Assembly (NCBI GenBank): GCA_009733715.1
Contig: WMKJ01000087.1
Span: 1 to 57,334, forward strand
Direction of reading: 5' to 3'
DNA from: Herpomyces periplanetae
Taxonomy: Eukaryota > Ascomycota > Laboulbeniomycetes > Herpomycetales > Herpomycetaceae
Length of the DNA stretch: 57,334 bases
Below are positions 11,607-23,812 of the stretch, piece by piece; positions within the stretch are counted from its first letter, which is position 1, and each line of letters begins with the position of its first letter. The notes under the pieces were generated by a model. It was not told the origin of the DNA. It worked only from the letters and a program-made list of their open reading frames with translations, and did not search any database. The translations under genes were made by a program, and so were the position numbers.

Positions 11607-12036
11607 TATTAGTATTGTGCACTTGCCACCCACTCATAAAAATTAAGTATTAATTCACATGCACAATTAATTTGTTGTATAAAATCCCATTCTCCTGCTG
11701 TTCGAGAATCTTAAATTGATATCGTCAAGCATGCGAATCGTGCGTTCGTCTCGCTACCAAAACCGGCAGCCAAACCCAGCGCAAAAACGTTTCTCCATCG
11801 GCTTACTTAGCATGATGTCATGCGACCGTTTACGCCAGTGGAAATAGATTTACTGGATTAGGAAATAAATTGGGACGAAGGCTTTGGGGAATTGGAGTGA
11901 TGAATGAATGAGTTTAGAAGGGAAATTAAGTGAAGAATTTGACATGTTTTAAGAAATATAAATAATGCTATAAATGGATGAGGGTAAATTGCACAATAAA
12001 TTTTTTATTGGAAATCCTTTTATGAGATTTCATGGA
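11607..12036. other. TRP / LCP5-like intergenic region
   Basis: Promoter region of the LCP5-like gene and 3' end of the TRP gene. It contains a small dyad GCATGA-TG-TCATGC at 11810-11823, close to a CRE-like TGATGTCA core. Nothing else recognised. Confidence 0.45.
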
Positions 12037-14394
12037 TTAAACATTCTTAGCGGCTGAAATGAACGCACGAATTTTTGTTAAACTCTGCTTTCCATCTTCT
12101 TCAACGCCACTACTAACATCAACCCCAACAATTTGGTTTCTAATTACCTTTAAATCATTAATAACCTCTGTTATATTATTGGGATTAAGTCCACCCGCTA
12201 GAAAAATATCAAGATCGGGGTGAGATTTGAGAAATGTTTCAAGTTCACTTGCATCTAATCGCTGTCCTGTACCACCCACGCCCGAATCCATCAACGGTAA
12301 TGCGTGATATGTACGTAAATTAGCCTCGATTTCGCATGGTTTAAAGCTCCGAATAACTGGAACGGGAATAAGCTGTGCCCATTCAACTGGCTCACGACCG
12401 TGCAGTTGGACTACATCAAGATTAAGTTTACGCTGTTGTTCAAGAATATAGTCTAATGGTTGATTCTGAAATACGCCTACTAAGAGGGCACGATTTTGAG
12501 CTTTAAGCTGCCATTCAGCCGTAAACCCAAAATAATCCAACGTAGACATATCATTAATCTTATGATCATTCCCCATGGTAACTGGTTTTGGGGTAGAGTG
12601 AACGATATCGGATATTTCTTTACCGACCTCATAACTCACAGTTCTCGTACGACCTTTAACAAGTATAATCCCAATTAAATCAGCGCCAGCTTCTACTGCC
12701 ACCTTTGCTGCTTCAGCACTACGAGTTCCACAAATTTTAACCAGTAAATTAGACCTTGGTGTATGGGTTGTCGATTTTGAATCACCTAGCAATTCCATGA
12801 TAAACTGTTCAACATTTGAAGCTCTAACTAATGCTTCTCCAATTAACAGAGCTTTAACTCCATCATTTCGATAAGTGTCTGCATCAGCTCGGCACGTTAT
12901 GCCACTGAGGGCACAGAGAATGGTACCTTCTGGTACCATATTAACGAGTCGTTTAGTAGTGGAAAGATCCACTTCGAAGCTTGTTAAATTACGATTATTA
13001 ACACCTATAACTTTTGCCTTCAAGTCTACGGCAATCTTCATTTCATCTGCATTGTTAACTTCAACCAACGGTTCCATTCCCAAAGATAGTGAATAATTGT
13101 AAAGTTTTTTAAGCAATTCTAGACTAAGCATTTTAACAATGAGTAGTACTGAATCTGCACCGGCTAAACGAGCTTCGAGTATTTGATATTCATCGAATAT
13201 AAATTCCTTGCGTAAAACAGCTGGCCGATTTGGTATACCACTGATAGCATGACGAACTAATCGTAAATCTTCAATCGTTCCTTTAAACCATTCAGGTTCA
13301 GTTAATACGGATATAACACTTGCTCCAGCGTGTGCGTACTTTCTGGCTAAAAGAGGTGCACATATATCGAGCGAGAAAACTCCTTTTGAAGGCGAGGCCC
13401 GTTTAATTTCCGCCATGAGAGACATGGAAAAATTCGAGCGTATTAATCGTTCTGAAAAACATATAACCGGAGGTGCAAGTCCAAGGTTGTATGCAGTTTG
13501 TAGTTGATGAGGATAAAATCCAGGTAATTTTTTTTGTGCTTCAACGCATAATTTCCGATTATGAAAAATTTTCTCTAGAATGGAACTTTGATTAACTTGA
13601 GACGAAGTATCCATTTTGGTTATTGAGCTAACACAGCGATAATGTTCAGACCAAGAACCACATTGAAGTTTAAGAAAATTTCGCATCAGCTGGCGACCAT
13701 GATCGGTTAATATACTTTCTGGATGAAACTGCACACCTTCAATAGTCAAATCACGGTGTCGGACACCCATTATTATCTTATCAGTACCATGTTCTTTGAA
13801 AGTCCAGGCGCTAATAATCAAACAGTCTGGCAGGGATGAGGATGTACCGGCTAGGGAATGATATCGAGTTACATTTAAGCCTTGGCTTAAACATTCATAT
13901 ATTCCTTTACCGTCATGATATAAGGATGACGTTTTTCCGTGTAGAATTTCTCCGACACCTTCAACTCGACCACCGAAAACACTATAAATACACTGCCTAA
14001 TTTAGAATGTTAAGGGGAATAAAGAACTTTAGCGAAACTTATTATGTATGTGTCGTTGTAAAGTTGAGAGTTAATTGAAAAGTTTAACATACTGGCCCAT
14101 ACAAATTCCGAGGATAGGAATTTTGCCACTAAAGTAAGCAATTGCTGATTTACTGATTCCTGAATCGCGATCTGGATGCCCAGGACCAGGACTAATAACT
14201 AATTGTGAGGGATTTATGCTAATTAATTCATCGAGTGATGTTTGATCATTCCGATAAACTGTAACATTAGCACCCTCCAAAACCAGGTATTGATAAATAT
14301 TCCATGTAAATGAATCATAATTATCGATTAAAATTACGTTTTGCGCACTTTTCACGCCCTCTGAAGTATTAACCATATTTGTTGGTAAATCCAT
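12037..14394 (-). CDS. TRP1: Trifunctional tryptophan enzyme: glutamine amidotransferase / IGP synthase / PRA isomerase
   Basis: Fungal fusion providing three activities of tryptophan synthesis: the amidotransferase subunit of anthranilate synthase, indole-3-glycerol-phosphate synthase, and phosphoribosylanthranilate isomerase. Exons 14093-14394 and 12037-13996 (intron GTATGTT..TTAG) give 753 residues. Domain order is N-terminal GATase (residues ~18-210), with nucleophile Cys98 in GICMGQQ and the His192/Glu194 pair in [11 protein letters not shown] (~234-504) follows, with [12 protein letters not shown] and GVNNRNL. PRAI (~515-753) has [27 protein letters not shown] and [12 protein letters not shown]. 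All catalytic motifs look intact, so all three activities are expected. The intron falls right after the nucleophile motif. The start is the ATG at 14394. The gene is called TRP1 or TRPC in different fungi. Confidence 0.95.
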
Positions 14395-15173
14395 AGTGAC
14401 CAATGAAATAAAATTCTATACTGGAATTTTTCCTTTTTTAAACGACTAAATATTCTCTATTAAATCCAAATGGAGCTTTTCACCAAAAAACCACTTTATT
14501 CCTTTCAATTCATCCATAAATCATCCGGTAAATTTCATTCAAAATCATCATGGCCAAATTTTTTCCTTTAAATTCTCTTTTCAGTTTGTGACGCTTACCT
14601 AGCACTTCTCACGTGACATTACATCATACTTAGTAACCAATAGTCATGTGATGCTCTTTGAGTTTGGGTGCGCGGGACAATGGATTTGATGGTGATGGAA
14701 AGTCTAAAAATTGGGTAAATGGGGAATAGAAAAGGAAAAATGATATGACAAAATGGGAATTGAAATAATGAGGGAAGTATTCACAAACGGACTGGATAAT
14801 TTAAGAAGTTAGACTATGCTAACAATGGTAATTAGAGATTGGGCTGAATGCATGGGTTTATATAGTTAATTAAATATAATATTTGATCATAGAAATGACT
14901 AGTTGCAATATTAAAAAGTTTTAATATAACAGAAAAGAAAATGTTTCAGTATACAATGATATAACATGTGATGATACAATATATGCTGCCCGTTATGGTA
15001 ACGGTACCGCGCACAAGTCAAAAGATACCTAATGATCGAACGGATGGGGCTTTACATTACACCAAACGTTGAGACAGCTCAATCATAGAACTAAATAAAG
15101 TGATCATTTCATCACAGTAATAATGCAAACGACGACGTAAGTTAAACATTTCACTTGATGAACATCTTTTGTC
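14395..15173. other. FCP1 / TRP intergenic region with likely TRP promoter
   Basis: No gene recognised. About 215-260 bases upstream of the TRP start lie TCACGTGA, CCAAT and TCATGTGA within 43 bases, the densest cluster of recognisable sites in the window. The remainder up to the FCP1 stop is AT-rich and featureless. Confidence 0.55.
14609..14651. promoter_or_regulatory. E-box / CCAAT / E-box-like cluster upstream of TRP
   Basis: TCACGTGA at 14609-14616, CCAAT at 14637-14641 and TCATGTGA at 14644-14651. CCAAT is the site of the Hap2/3/5 complex and TCACGTGA of Cbf1-like bHLH proteins. Assignment rests on motifs and on position 5' of the minus-strand TRP gene. Confidence 0.45.
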
Positions 15174-17728
15174 CTACTTCTTCACCGTATTAGAGCAGCT
15201 ATTGTTAGCATCATCCTGCACAAGGTTTTCCAGTACATTGAATTCTTCAAAATCATCATCTTGACTATCCACATCAGATCCCAGAAATTCATCAATTTCA
15301 GCGTGCATGGCTGCCCATCCTTCTTCTGTAAGATCTATAGGAATCTTTTCCGTTGAACTTGTATCTTTACTACCAGTATCAGTCGACTCGGGTACATCGA
15401 CCATATTATCCGACTTTGCAACATCCGGTGTATTACCGGACTCTGCAAGAAATGTGTCTTCGTCCGAAACAACACTTTCGTCAGTTTCGCTAAGCATGAA
15501 AAAATCATCTGGCGTGTTACGAAAATTAGAATTTGTATTCTCCATAACTGATTCATTAGGTTCCCCCAGCCCAAGTGTTATCAAGTAAGGCTCTTCGTCT
15601 ACTCTCTCCCAATGAGAAAAGCATGACAGTAGCCAAGCCGTTGAAACAGCCTTAATGGTGTCAATCTGTAGGGCCTGTTTTAATTTACTAGTCCTTCGAT
15701 CTTTATTCGCTATAACATGTGTTGTATCAGGTGTGATAGATGTTTTTATTGTTGCCCCGAAAGATTCTGCCCATAGGGAAATCTCAGCTCTGTTGAAAAA
15801 GTCACCATAATGTTAATGACAAAGTATCCAAGGAAGATTTATAGCAAATACGTATAAAATAAGACTTACAATCGCACGTTAATGTGTAACTGAATTACAC
15901 CCGTAAACACTAACACAACTCCTTCAAGAACTGTTGATTTAATGGACGGCATAATCTCCCCAATATCGGGTACTATCCCAACCTCTGGATGTAATGGTAA
16001 CGTATCTTGAGATTCTGCTACATCATGAGACTGTGTAACTTCTGCAATAGCTTTGAGCAAGTCATACTCTTCAAAAAATGCTTGATGAACCTTTTCAAGA
16101 TGTTTTTCGAGGTAAAACAATTCACGATCATCATCTCGCAACACATTCCGACAGACTCGTCGGTTTTGCAAAGGTTGTGAAATGACAAAGGGGTTTTCGG
16201 ATTGAACGGGCGTGGGGACTCCACAGCTTTCACTTTGTGAACTTAATCGCACTTGATCAGAATCATGCGAGGGAGTGGACGATTCTACTGATGATGGCAG
16301 TAAAGAAGAGGTCCCGTCAATTCCCCTGGTAACATTACACGGGGATTCATGATTAGAGTCAGCATCCATTAGTGAATTCTTTGGATAATTAGCTGAAATT
16401 TGTTGAGCATCAGGTGAAACTTTGTCAGACGAAGTGTCAGCATTGCACCCAGGAATGCTAGCCGTGGTTTCATCATCAATAGCAGACTCTTGGACAAAAG
16501 TATCTGATGCATTGGTCGAAGAACACTGAGATTGAGATACCGTTCCTGATACGGCACCAATTCTCTGGGGTAAAAACGTGGAATTTATATCATCAATCCC
16601 AACAAAGAAATCATAGGGCGACACTTTAATCAAGTTATTACACCAACTCCATACGTCAGCTCGATCATCTATGATAACAACCATTTTAGTATCGCAAGGA
16701 AATAGCCGCTGAAGTGTCTTGAAAGTCATGCTTCCACTTTCATCACGACTTAGGATTCGCTCCGCAAACAGTCTCCCATCCGGATCGATAATTGATGCGA
16801 TATTTTGAGCATATGATCTAGTTCCCATGGTGTAAATATGAAGCTCGTACAGCTTGGAAATTTTATCAAGGAATTGTTGTAAACCGGGACGAGTTTTAAT
16901 GAAGTACCAACATCGCATGGAGTTCTGACCTTCATCGTGAAGTTCGAAAGTTTTAATATCTTTAACGGCTGCATGATTTGGATGATTTGGATTTTTTTGC
17001 CACTCCAGGACGGTAGGGTCAACGGTAGCATGAATGATAGTCTGATCGAGATCAACGACCAAAGAAAGCTTTCGGCAACTTAACAACCGCTTCTTGGCAA
17101 CGTCGTTAGCTCTACTAGCCTCGTACTGGCTGACCTTAAGAGCTGTATGGCCATGATTCATGAGTATGGGGGCGCGATCTACACCCAAGACAGAAGTGTT
17201 ATAGGTAACTCTAAGCTGATTTGTAAGGGATCAATCAAGAGTCTTGACAAAAGTAGAAGCTTAAGGATAAACAGACTTACTCGGTCATATCACGACCACA
17301 ATCGACGCAGAGACCACCGAATTGCGTATCATGTTGACATGGTTCGTCGATCTCCACAATGTCAACGCTACATGAATTAAGGGAAACGATTCAAAGATAA
17401 GCATTAGTAAAGGGTCATGAAAACTTATGGCTGAAAGAAGCAAGCTTCACAGTACAAATAAGCCAAAGAAATCATACCCAGGAGCATGGAGAACCATGCC
17501 GACGTTAATTTTCCAATGTGAGATAGTTCCATCAATTTCACTTTCAAAGTCTGCGATTAAACTTTTTTCAACCGATTGCCAATTGCCATCAGGATCGCCT
17601 TCACGTGTAAGCGAGCGATAAGTGTACCGAAAAAGAGGCTCAGATCTTGAGACTACATCGGAATGCTTCTTGCACAATTCCGTCACCGTAACGGGATAAT
17701 GCAGAAATCGTGGTGAACGAATCAGCAT
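15174..17728 (-). CDS. FCP1: RNA polymerase II C-terminal-domain phosphatase FCP1
   Basis: Nuclear phosphatase that removes phosphate from the Rpb1 CTD and recycles polymerase II. Exons 17478-17728, 17281-17367, 15870-17210 and 15174-15789 give 764 residues, near yeast Fcp1; introns GTATGA, GTAAGT and GTAAGT all close in frame. The second exon carries the conserved DEPCQHDTQFGGLCVDCG block. The catalytic motif DLDQT lies at about residues 166-170, followed by TRPGLQQFLDKISKLYELHI and VVIIDDRADVW. A long Ser-rich linker leads to the BRCT domain (GVVLVFTGVIQLH, then LWAESFGATI, DTTHVIA and STAWLLSCFSHW), which is split by the last intron. The acidic C-terminal tail (EEGWAAMHAEIDEFL) is typical of the TFIIF-binding end. 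Confidence 0.93.
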
Positions 17729-19778
17729 GAAGGGTAACTATAGTTCATGAGGAAGCGGTGAAATAGAGAACGTGAAGGTTATGCAATAGTTTAAGAGGTG
17801 TTTTACCAGGGTAGAGGTTTATGAAAATTCCAATGATAATGACAGACAATGATAATGGTAGATGGGGAAGGGAAGGGGGAAAGGGGAAATAAAATTTGAT
17901 GATGAGAGAATTAGGAGAAAGATGCAGGAAATAATGATTCAATGCACAAGTGAATCTAAGAAAACATGAGTTTATGAACAAAGTGGTGAACCGTGTTTAA
18001 AGAAAAATAAAATTAAATATACAGTTAATGTAGCGATATAATCGCGAGTAATATACTAAAAAGATGTGCAAGGCTGTAAGGAACAAATAAACGGAATGTA
18101 TTGTTATTGAAGTTTAAAGGTCACGATCCCAGATTAAGATTGACAAAGTGAATAAAAAAATGTTATAAGATGAAAAAACGCTGGTCAAATCGATGGATAA
18201 AACCTCAATAAATGTGTCAACGAGACATAACCGTGAAAAATCGGGTGCAAACTCCCCAAATTCTCCATCGCATCCCATCGTGATAAATCGCCAACCGGCA
18301 CGTGTCTTGGCAAAATGGGGCTTACCAGGCTCCGCTTACCTAAGGATTTTGGGTGGCGGTGGAATGGCGCAAATATGTACCGCCACACGACAGTTGGTTT
18401 GGTTTATTACCGGATTAGGAAATGGGAGAAGGAATTTGGATTGGCGAGTTTGGTTGATGGGGGTAATAATATTGTCAATTGTATTTGGGTTTATCTGATT
18501 GATTAAGTTTAAGTTGTGCGTATGGTTGTGTAATGACTGGAAATTCTTAGTTTGGTGTGACCACTATGATTGATTTAAAGTACGTATTGCTTGAAAAGAA
18601 AGCGTACAATGTACCTAACTATTTATTTACAAGTCTATATCTATTTCTCGTAGAATATTCTCCATGATTTAATTATCCAATGTCTGGTAAATTAAATTAA
18701 ACTTACAATGGTTTTTTAATGTATTCATTATTGATGTTATATCTTATAAGGGAAAAGTAAAAAAATTATTCCCAGTAGTACACTACACTTTCAATTTGCA
18801 TTATGATAAATTCGCATTAATGGAACTGTCAAAGAGTAAACTACGCTACTATATTCTTTGTAGTAATTGATCTCCGTAAATTTTCATTCCAAATTCACAC
18901 TCCGATAAAGAGAACTAGTGACGGACAGAATTAGCTTCTCATCACGAACGCTGGAAAAGGAAAGGTATTTACGTGATACGAGATATTGTTAACACAGATA
19001 TTGAAAAGTGATCTTAGATAGTTTGTTAAATGTAAATGCATAAAAAGTGCAAACGGAACTAGCAAATAATGAAACTTGACCAAACAAATTCAAAATGCTC
19101 AAACAAGGATGCAGACAAGCAATGTGCCTCGAGCATTTTTCGTGATGCGAACTATTCGAAAAATAACAATGCTTCAAACAGTGTGAATCAGCCAAAACTT
19201 TTCAAATCGATTACAATATGTAGCTTAAATGCAACACCGTCGATAGCAACGACTTTTTCTATATTACAAGAGATGAGTAGACGCAAAATATTGTCCCTCT
19301 TGATAAATGGATCTCGGGAAAATGTATTAGAGGTAAAAAGAAACTGGAAAGCCAGTTAAAACGTAACAAGGTTTATGCCCAGTATAACGCTTCCCGGTTC
19401 ACATTAAGTAAAAGGACGAATCAGAAAATGTATGGATTCGAGAAATGTTCAAGCATGCATGAATGTATGTGGCTACACATGCACGCATATTAAGTAGAAC
19501 CATTTACTATGACCATACTCTAAAAGAGTAACCCATACAAAATATGCAATGCCCATAAATTCTGTTCCATCCGGCGGTTTGTTCGACATGTTCACGTTCA
19601 CGTTCACGTCCTTGTCCACACTCATACATCCTTGCCCAGACACGAACTAATCATATAAACATGGAACAATCCAAAAGAATATATTAAAAGGTCGATCAAA
19701 ACCCACCTGGATATATTCAATAGCTGATTTCGTGATAAGTATGCAAATACCAGCTTTAGCATAATGATTCCTCGAAAA
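17729..19778. other. Two-kilobase intergenic region between the mucin-like gene and FCP1
   Basis: No gene is secure. The part next to FCP1 (17750-17910) is purine-rich on plus, so pyrimidine-rich in the FCP1 sense. A GC-richer island at 18240-18440 contains CACGTG and a small GTGGCGG/CCGCCAC hairpin, plus a 63-codon plus-strand frame (18315-18506) of uncertain meaning. Three copies of GTTCAC stand in tandem near 19590. The rest is AT-rich. Confidence 0.5.
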
Positions 19779-21901
19779 TCAAGCTTTGTTTGTGTCAATT
19801 CCTCGTCCATATCCATCAGCCCATGCACGTCTCATTTCTTCAATATCGGAATTAGATGTCTGGCTCAAATAAACCATGTCCGAAGATGCTTCAGATACCA
19901 TGGACTGATATGCTCCTCCTCCTCCCCCTCTTCTTGAATTCGTCAAAGGCGCCGTTATCGCAGCAAGTGGAGCTGTAGGGCTCATACTGGTATGCAATAT
20001 ACTCGCCGTAACGGAGGGAATACTTGTATTCAACGTTAAGTTAGGAATATTTGATTTATCATTTAACCGTCCGGACAGTCTTCCATCCGACGCAGTTTCA
20101 GCTGAAGAGTTACGTAAAGAATTAGTTCCCGCATTACTCATTTCTTCTTGTTCGGGGACCACGGGTAAAACGCCCCCATCATTCCTAGACGGTAACAGAG
20201 AAGTTCGCGTATAATTTCCAGCTCCACTACTGACCCCAGATGGCCCTGATGTCCACGAGAGTCCTAATGACGGAGTAAACGATGGCGCAGATGATGTGTT
20301 ATTCGAAATACCATTGTTTAATTCGTAAATAGATGGAACGTTTATTGAACTATACGGTCTGCTAACTGCTGGATTTGTGGGGGTGGGTAATGCTGTAGGA
20401 CTCATGAACGGGTCTGCCAATGGCTCACTGTGTAAACTTGGATTCGATAGCCGGTATCTTAAAGCATTTCTATCCGGTCCACCATACGGATTATTCGGTA
20501 CACCAGACGAAATCATACCCAAACTTGGAGATCCTGCCGTTACCGTATTCATCCCGTACGTAGTCGTTGGTGGTGCTGTACCCGATAAATAATTCGAATA
20601 TCGAATCGAAGGTGGATTACCCATAGCTGGATTTCCACTCATATAACTTTCTCGCCCTGTGCTGTTAATACCGCCCATTGAAGGTGGAAGATTTGATACT
20701 CCCACCATTTGAGGTTGACCATTTACATCTGATGGGTCGTATAAATAAGCCTCTTGAGGATACACAGTTGCAGTTCTCCCCTTTAACTTTTTAGCTCTCC
20801 ATAATCGATATAAAAAGGCCAATAAAGCTGCGAGAGCCAAGATACCGAATATAGTTCCAAGAACTATACCACTGATTCGTTTAGCTGACGGTGACGATAC
20901 TTTCATCGTTGTGCTTGGGAAAGGTTTAGGTGTAATAAAGGATCCTGAGCCACTGGATTCTGTTGACGGAAATAATGCCGTCTTCGTAGTAATTGTTCTA
21001 AAGTCATCATTATTATTAATTTCTGTAGGCAGAGGAGGAGCAGAAGTAGGTGATGATCTGATCACCCTCGATGTTTCCTTTGCAAATGGATTCAACGATC
21101 TACTATCGCTTCCTGGTGCTCTCGGAATTGGATCTACCGAGGGAAATAAAGTTGGCGGTAACGTAGGACTAATACCCAATGTAGGCAAAAGTCCAGGTCC
21201 CGTTTGTATTATCGGTCCTGGGGAAGTTGGAAATGGTATTATACTCGGAACTTGAAAAGGTGCTCGTCCTGATGGAAAAAGTACACTTGAAATGCTCTTT
21301 AATTCTGATTCGGGTAATCCCGTACCAGGCTCTCGTGGAGGTACAAAGCCTGGATTCGCAGAAATAAACGACTGATAATTTTTCGCAGCTTCAGACGCCA
21401 AAGAGTTATAAAATTCAACATTGGCTGCTGCCATTGAGGCGGACACTATTCCAGACGTAGGTAGAATAGCTGTAATTCCCGAAGCCACATCGGTTGGTAA
21501 AACTACCACAGTACTACCAAAATTCGATGACGCTGGGGGGATAATTGTCGAAGGGAATCCAGTGGATTGCGCAGGTTTATTCCCAATGGAAGATGTGGGC
21601 AATAGCGTAAATGTTGCGAGTGGAAAGTCCGAAATGCTTGTCGCTTTAGTATTCAAACCATCCGTACCAAAAGGTTTTGATCTAGTAGTACCACCAAAGT
21701 TAGATGGGCTCCGAGGATTCGATACTGAAGATGTAAGGAGTGGCCCCGTTGAGCCGGGAGGAAAGACAATCGTTGCCACAGGTTGGTTTTGTACGAATGT
21801 TGTTACGCCAAATGTAGAATCTATAGATTGTACAATAGTCGCAAGTGGAACATTAGCCAAACTGGGTGGTTGCGAAATAAAAATTTCCTGCCGTTTGATC
21901 A
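19779..21901 (-). CDS. Mucin-like single-pass cell-surface protein (5' exon unresolved)
   Basis: Not assigned to a named family. The visible exon (about 706 residues) has a Ser/Thr/Pro/Gly-rich outer region of ~340 residues with no long charged stretches, and one membrane segment at about residues 343-366 (IVLGTIFGILALAALLAFLY). Basic RLWRAKKLKGR comes next, then a ~340-residue low-complexity inner tail. This resembles the Mid2/Wsc/Axl2 type of fungal wall sensors in layout, not in sequence. An acceptor (GCTAAC..TTTAG, ending 21902) shows that at least one exon lies upstream; a matching donor GTACGT at 22008 restores the frame, but the exon it defines shows no signal peptide. KRQE right after the junction could be a Kex2 site. 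The N-terminus is therefore incomplete and topology is inferred. Confidence 0.7.
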
Positions 21902-23440
21902 CTAAATATTTTCATCGTTCAGTTAGCCAATGATTATTTAAAACGCTTAATATTACTTTCAAGTTTGCGGGGACATATGAGAATACTAGCTCAAAGTATG
22001 CAACGTACGTAAAGGTAAAGAGTCCTGGAAATTCGAAAATGTTTGAGAAAAAGTAAGGTTATTGTTGTTGTTGCTCTTTGAATCACAGAGCATTCTCATG
22101 TACTTCACTGATACATATAAGTGGCAAAATAATTCAAGTCGCAATGATACGGAAGCGGCAAAGGTAGAGATGCGGCGACTTGTCGATATAAAAGTTATAT
22201 AACGGACCAATCGATAAATTCAAGGAATAAGAAGCTAGATACGTAATCACACAAAATCAACTGGTGAAATCGAATGGTTTAACGAAATAATGTTGGTCTG
22301 AGTTTCATGCAATTGAAGCACCTGAGGTATCGAGTCTTCTGTGTATTAAGCAAAGAAAACGTTTTAAGCGATAAATAGCTTGTCATAAGACAGCCCGGTC
22401 AAGCAGTAGCAAAGATGGGAAGTAAATCGGCTTAATTAAGGTGTTACTTCACCTAGACTATACGCACATTCATATACGCAAGAACGATTGTTCTGAAAAT
22501 AACTTAATGGTTCAGTAAGAAGATTCAATCAACTGGTCAGAATGAAGAATATAGAATCGATAACAAGGGTGCCGGCTCGTATGGCTTGGTTTACGGCCGC
22601 GAGAGAGAAAAGATGAGCCAGATGAAGCGTGGATGAAGGCCGACGAGAGTGACAAGTGGAAAGAAGAGAGCAGGTATCGAAGATTAAAGGACTGTCGGAT
22701 AGTGTCGGGAGAAAGAAATGAAGAGATGCTTGAAAGCGAGACTTCAAGACTTGGTAAGTATAAAAGAAAATATGGTAATAGGGACCTGAAAAGTTGGAGA
22801 AAATCCGAGTGTAGTTAACCTCCACGAGACGCAACAGATTGATCAAGATAGTATAACCCTGTTGTGAAGATCCGAAACGGTAGGAATATGATGAGGTCTA
22901 AAAATTTCCGGGCTTGACGGGCCAAAATAGTGAAGAAAGATATATTTCGGGAAAGGGTATACAAACGAAGCCTACAAGGAATTCTTGCACTCTGTCAACT
23001 AGCACACACTAACTCATACATAGATTGAACCCCGTTATTTTAACCCAAATTGTTTCATACCATAGGCCGAATTATGACGGAAAAAAAGTGCAATTAATCT
23101 GCGGGAATGGGTTTAATTCGAGAATCTAAGTCCGGGACACGGAAGGAAGCGCCGCAAAATTTAAAATAAGGTTAAGGTCAAGGCACCAATGGAGTAGCAA
23201 ATTTTTATGGTTCAGAAGTATGAGTTCGAAACAATCAATAGAAGCAAGGCGAAAATTTACAATAAAAGCCAGTAAGACTATGAAAGAATGGGAGAACTGT
23301 TGTTGACTTTCCAAGAGTTGAAAAGGCGGAGGAAAAACTGACTAAATTAAGGTATCATGAAGGATGGCAGTCGACCGTTCCGGAAAAAGTGTACCATGAG
23401 GCTCCGACATATAGCTAATACTATATATATGAAGCTAATG

Positions 23441-23812
23441 TTAAGCAAAAATTAACTCGTGTTTGACTTGATATTTTAGCCAACGGACCAGATAGTAAAA
23501 GATTGCGACAGTTGTAAAGGAGCGACTAAATTCGGAGCCCTGATCCCGAAGAAGTTGTGCCTTGAGTAATTGATAAATACCAAAGGCGCCACACAGGTTA
23601 ATCATAAAACGAACAAGCAGATATGATCTATCCTGATGTCCCAGATTCAATGACACATGTGGTAAAATCGGAAATATAACTTTCATATCACTTAATAAAT
23701 TGTTGTTAAAGGGTAAAGACACAGGCGCGAATAATAATGATGACGGATGGGGACCACAATGAACACGCACGATCACGCAAATAGTGAAAACGAAGATGAT
23801 GAAGTCATGCAA
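23441..23812 (-). CDS. Hypothetical membrane/secreted open frame
   Basis: 123-codon frame, not recognised. It begins MHDFIIFVFTICVIVRVHCG, which has the charge and hydrophobicity of a signal peptide, and contains a second hydrophobic segment (LLVRFMINLCGAFGIYQLL). The frame upstream across 23813-23900 also stays open in alternative registers, so a multi-exon gene is possible. Chance cannot be excluded: other frames in this region are equally long. Very uncertain. Confidence 0.18.
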   Translation of the reverse strand: MHDFIIFVFTICVIVRVHCGPHPSSLLFAPVSLPFNNNLLSDMKVIFPILPHVSLNLGHQDRSYLLVRFMINLCGAFGIYQLLKAQLLRDQGSEFSRSFTTVAIFYYLVRWLKYQVKHELIFA

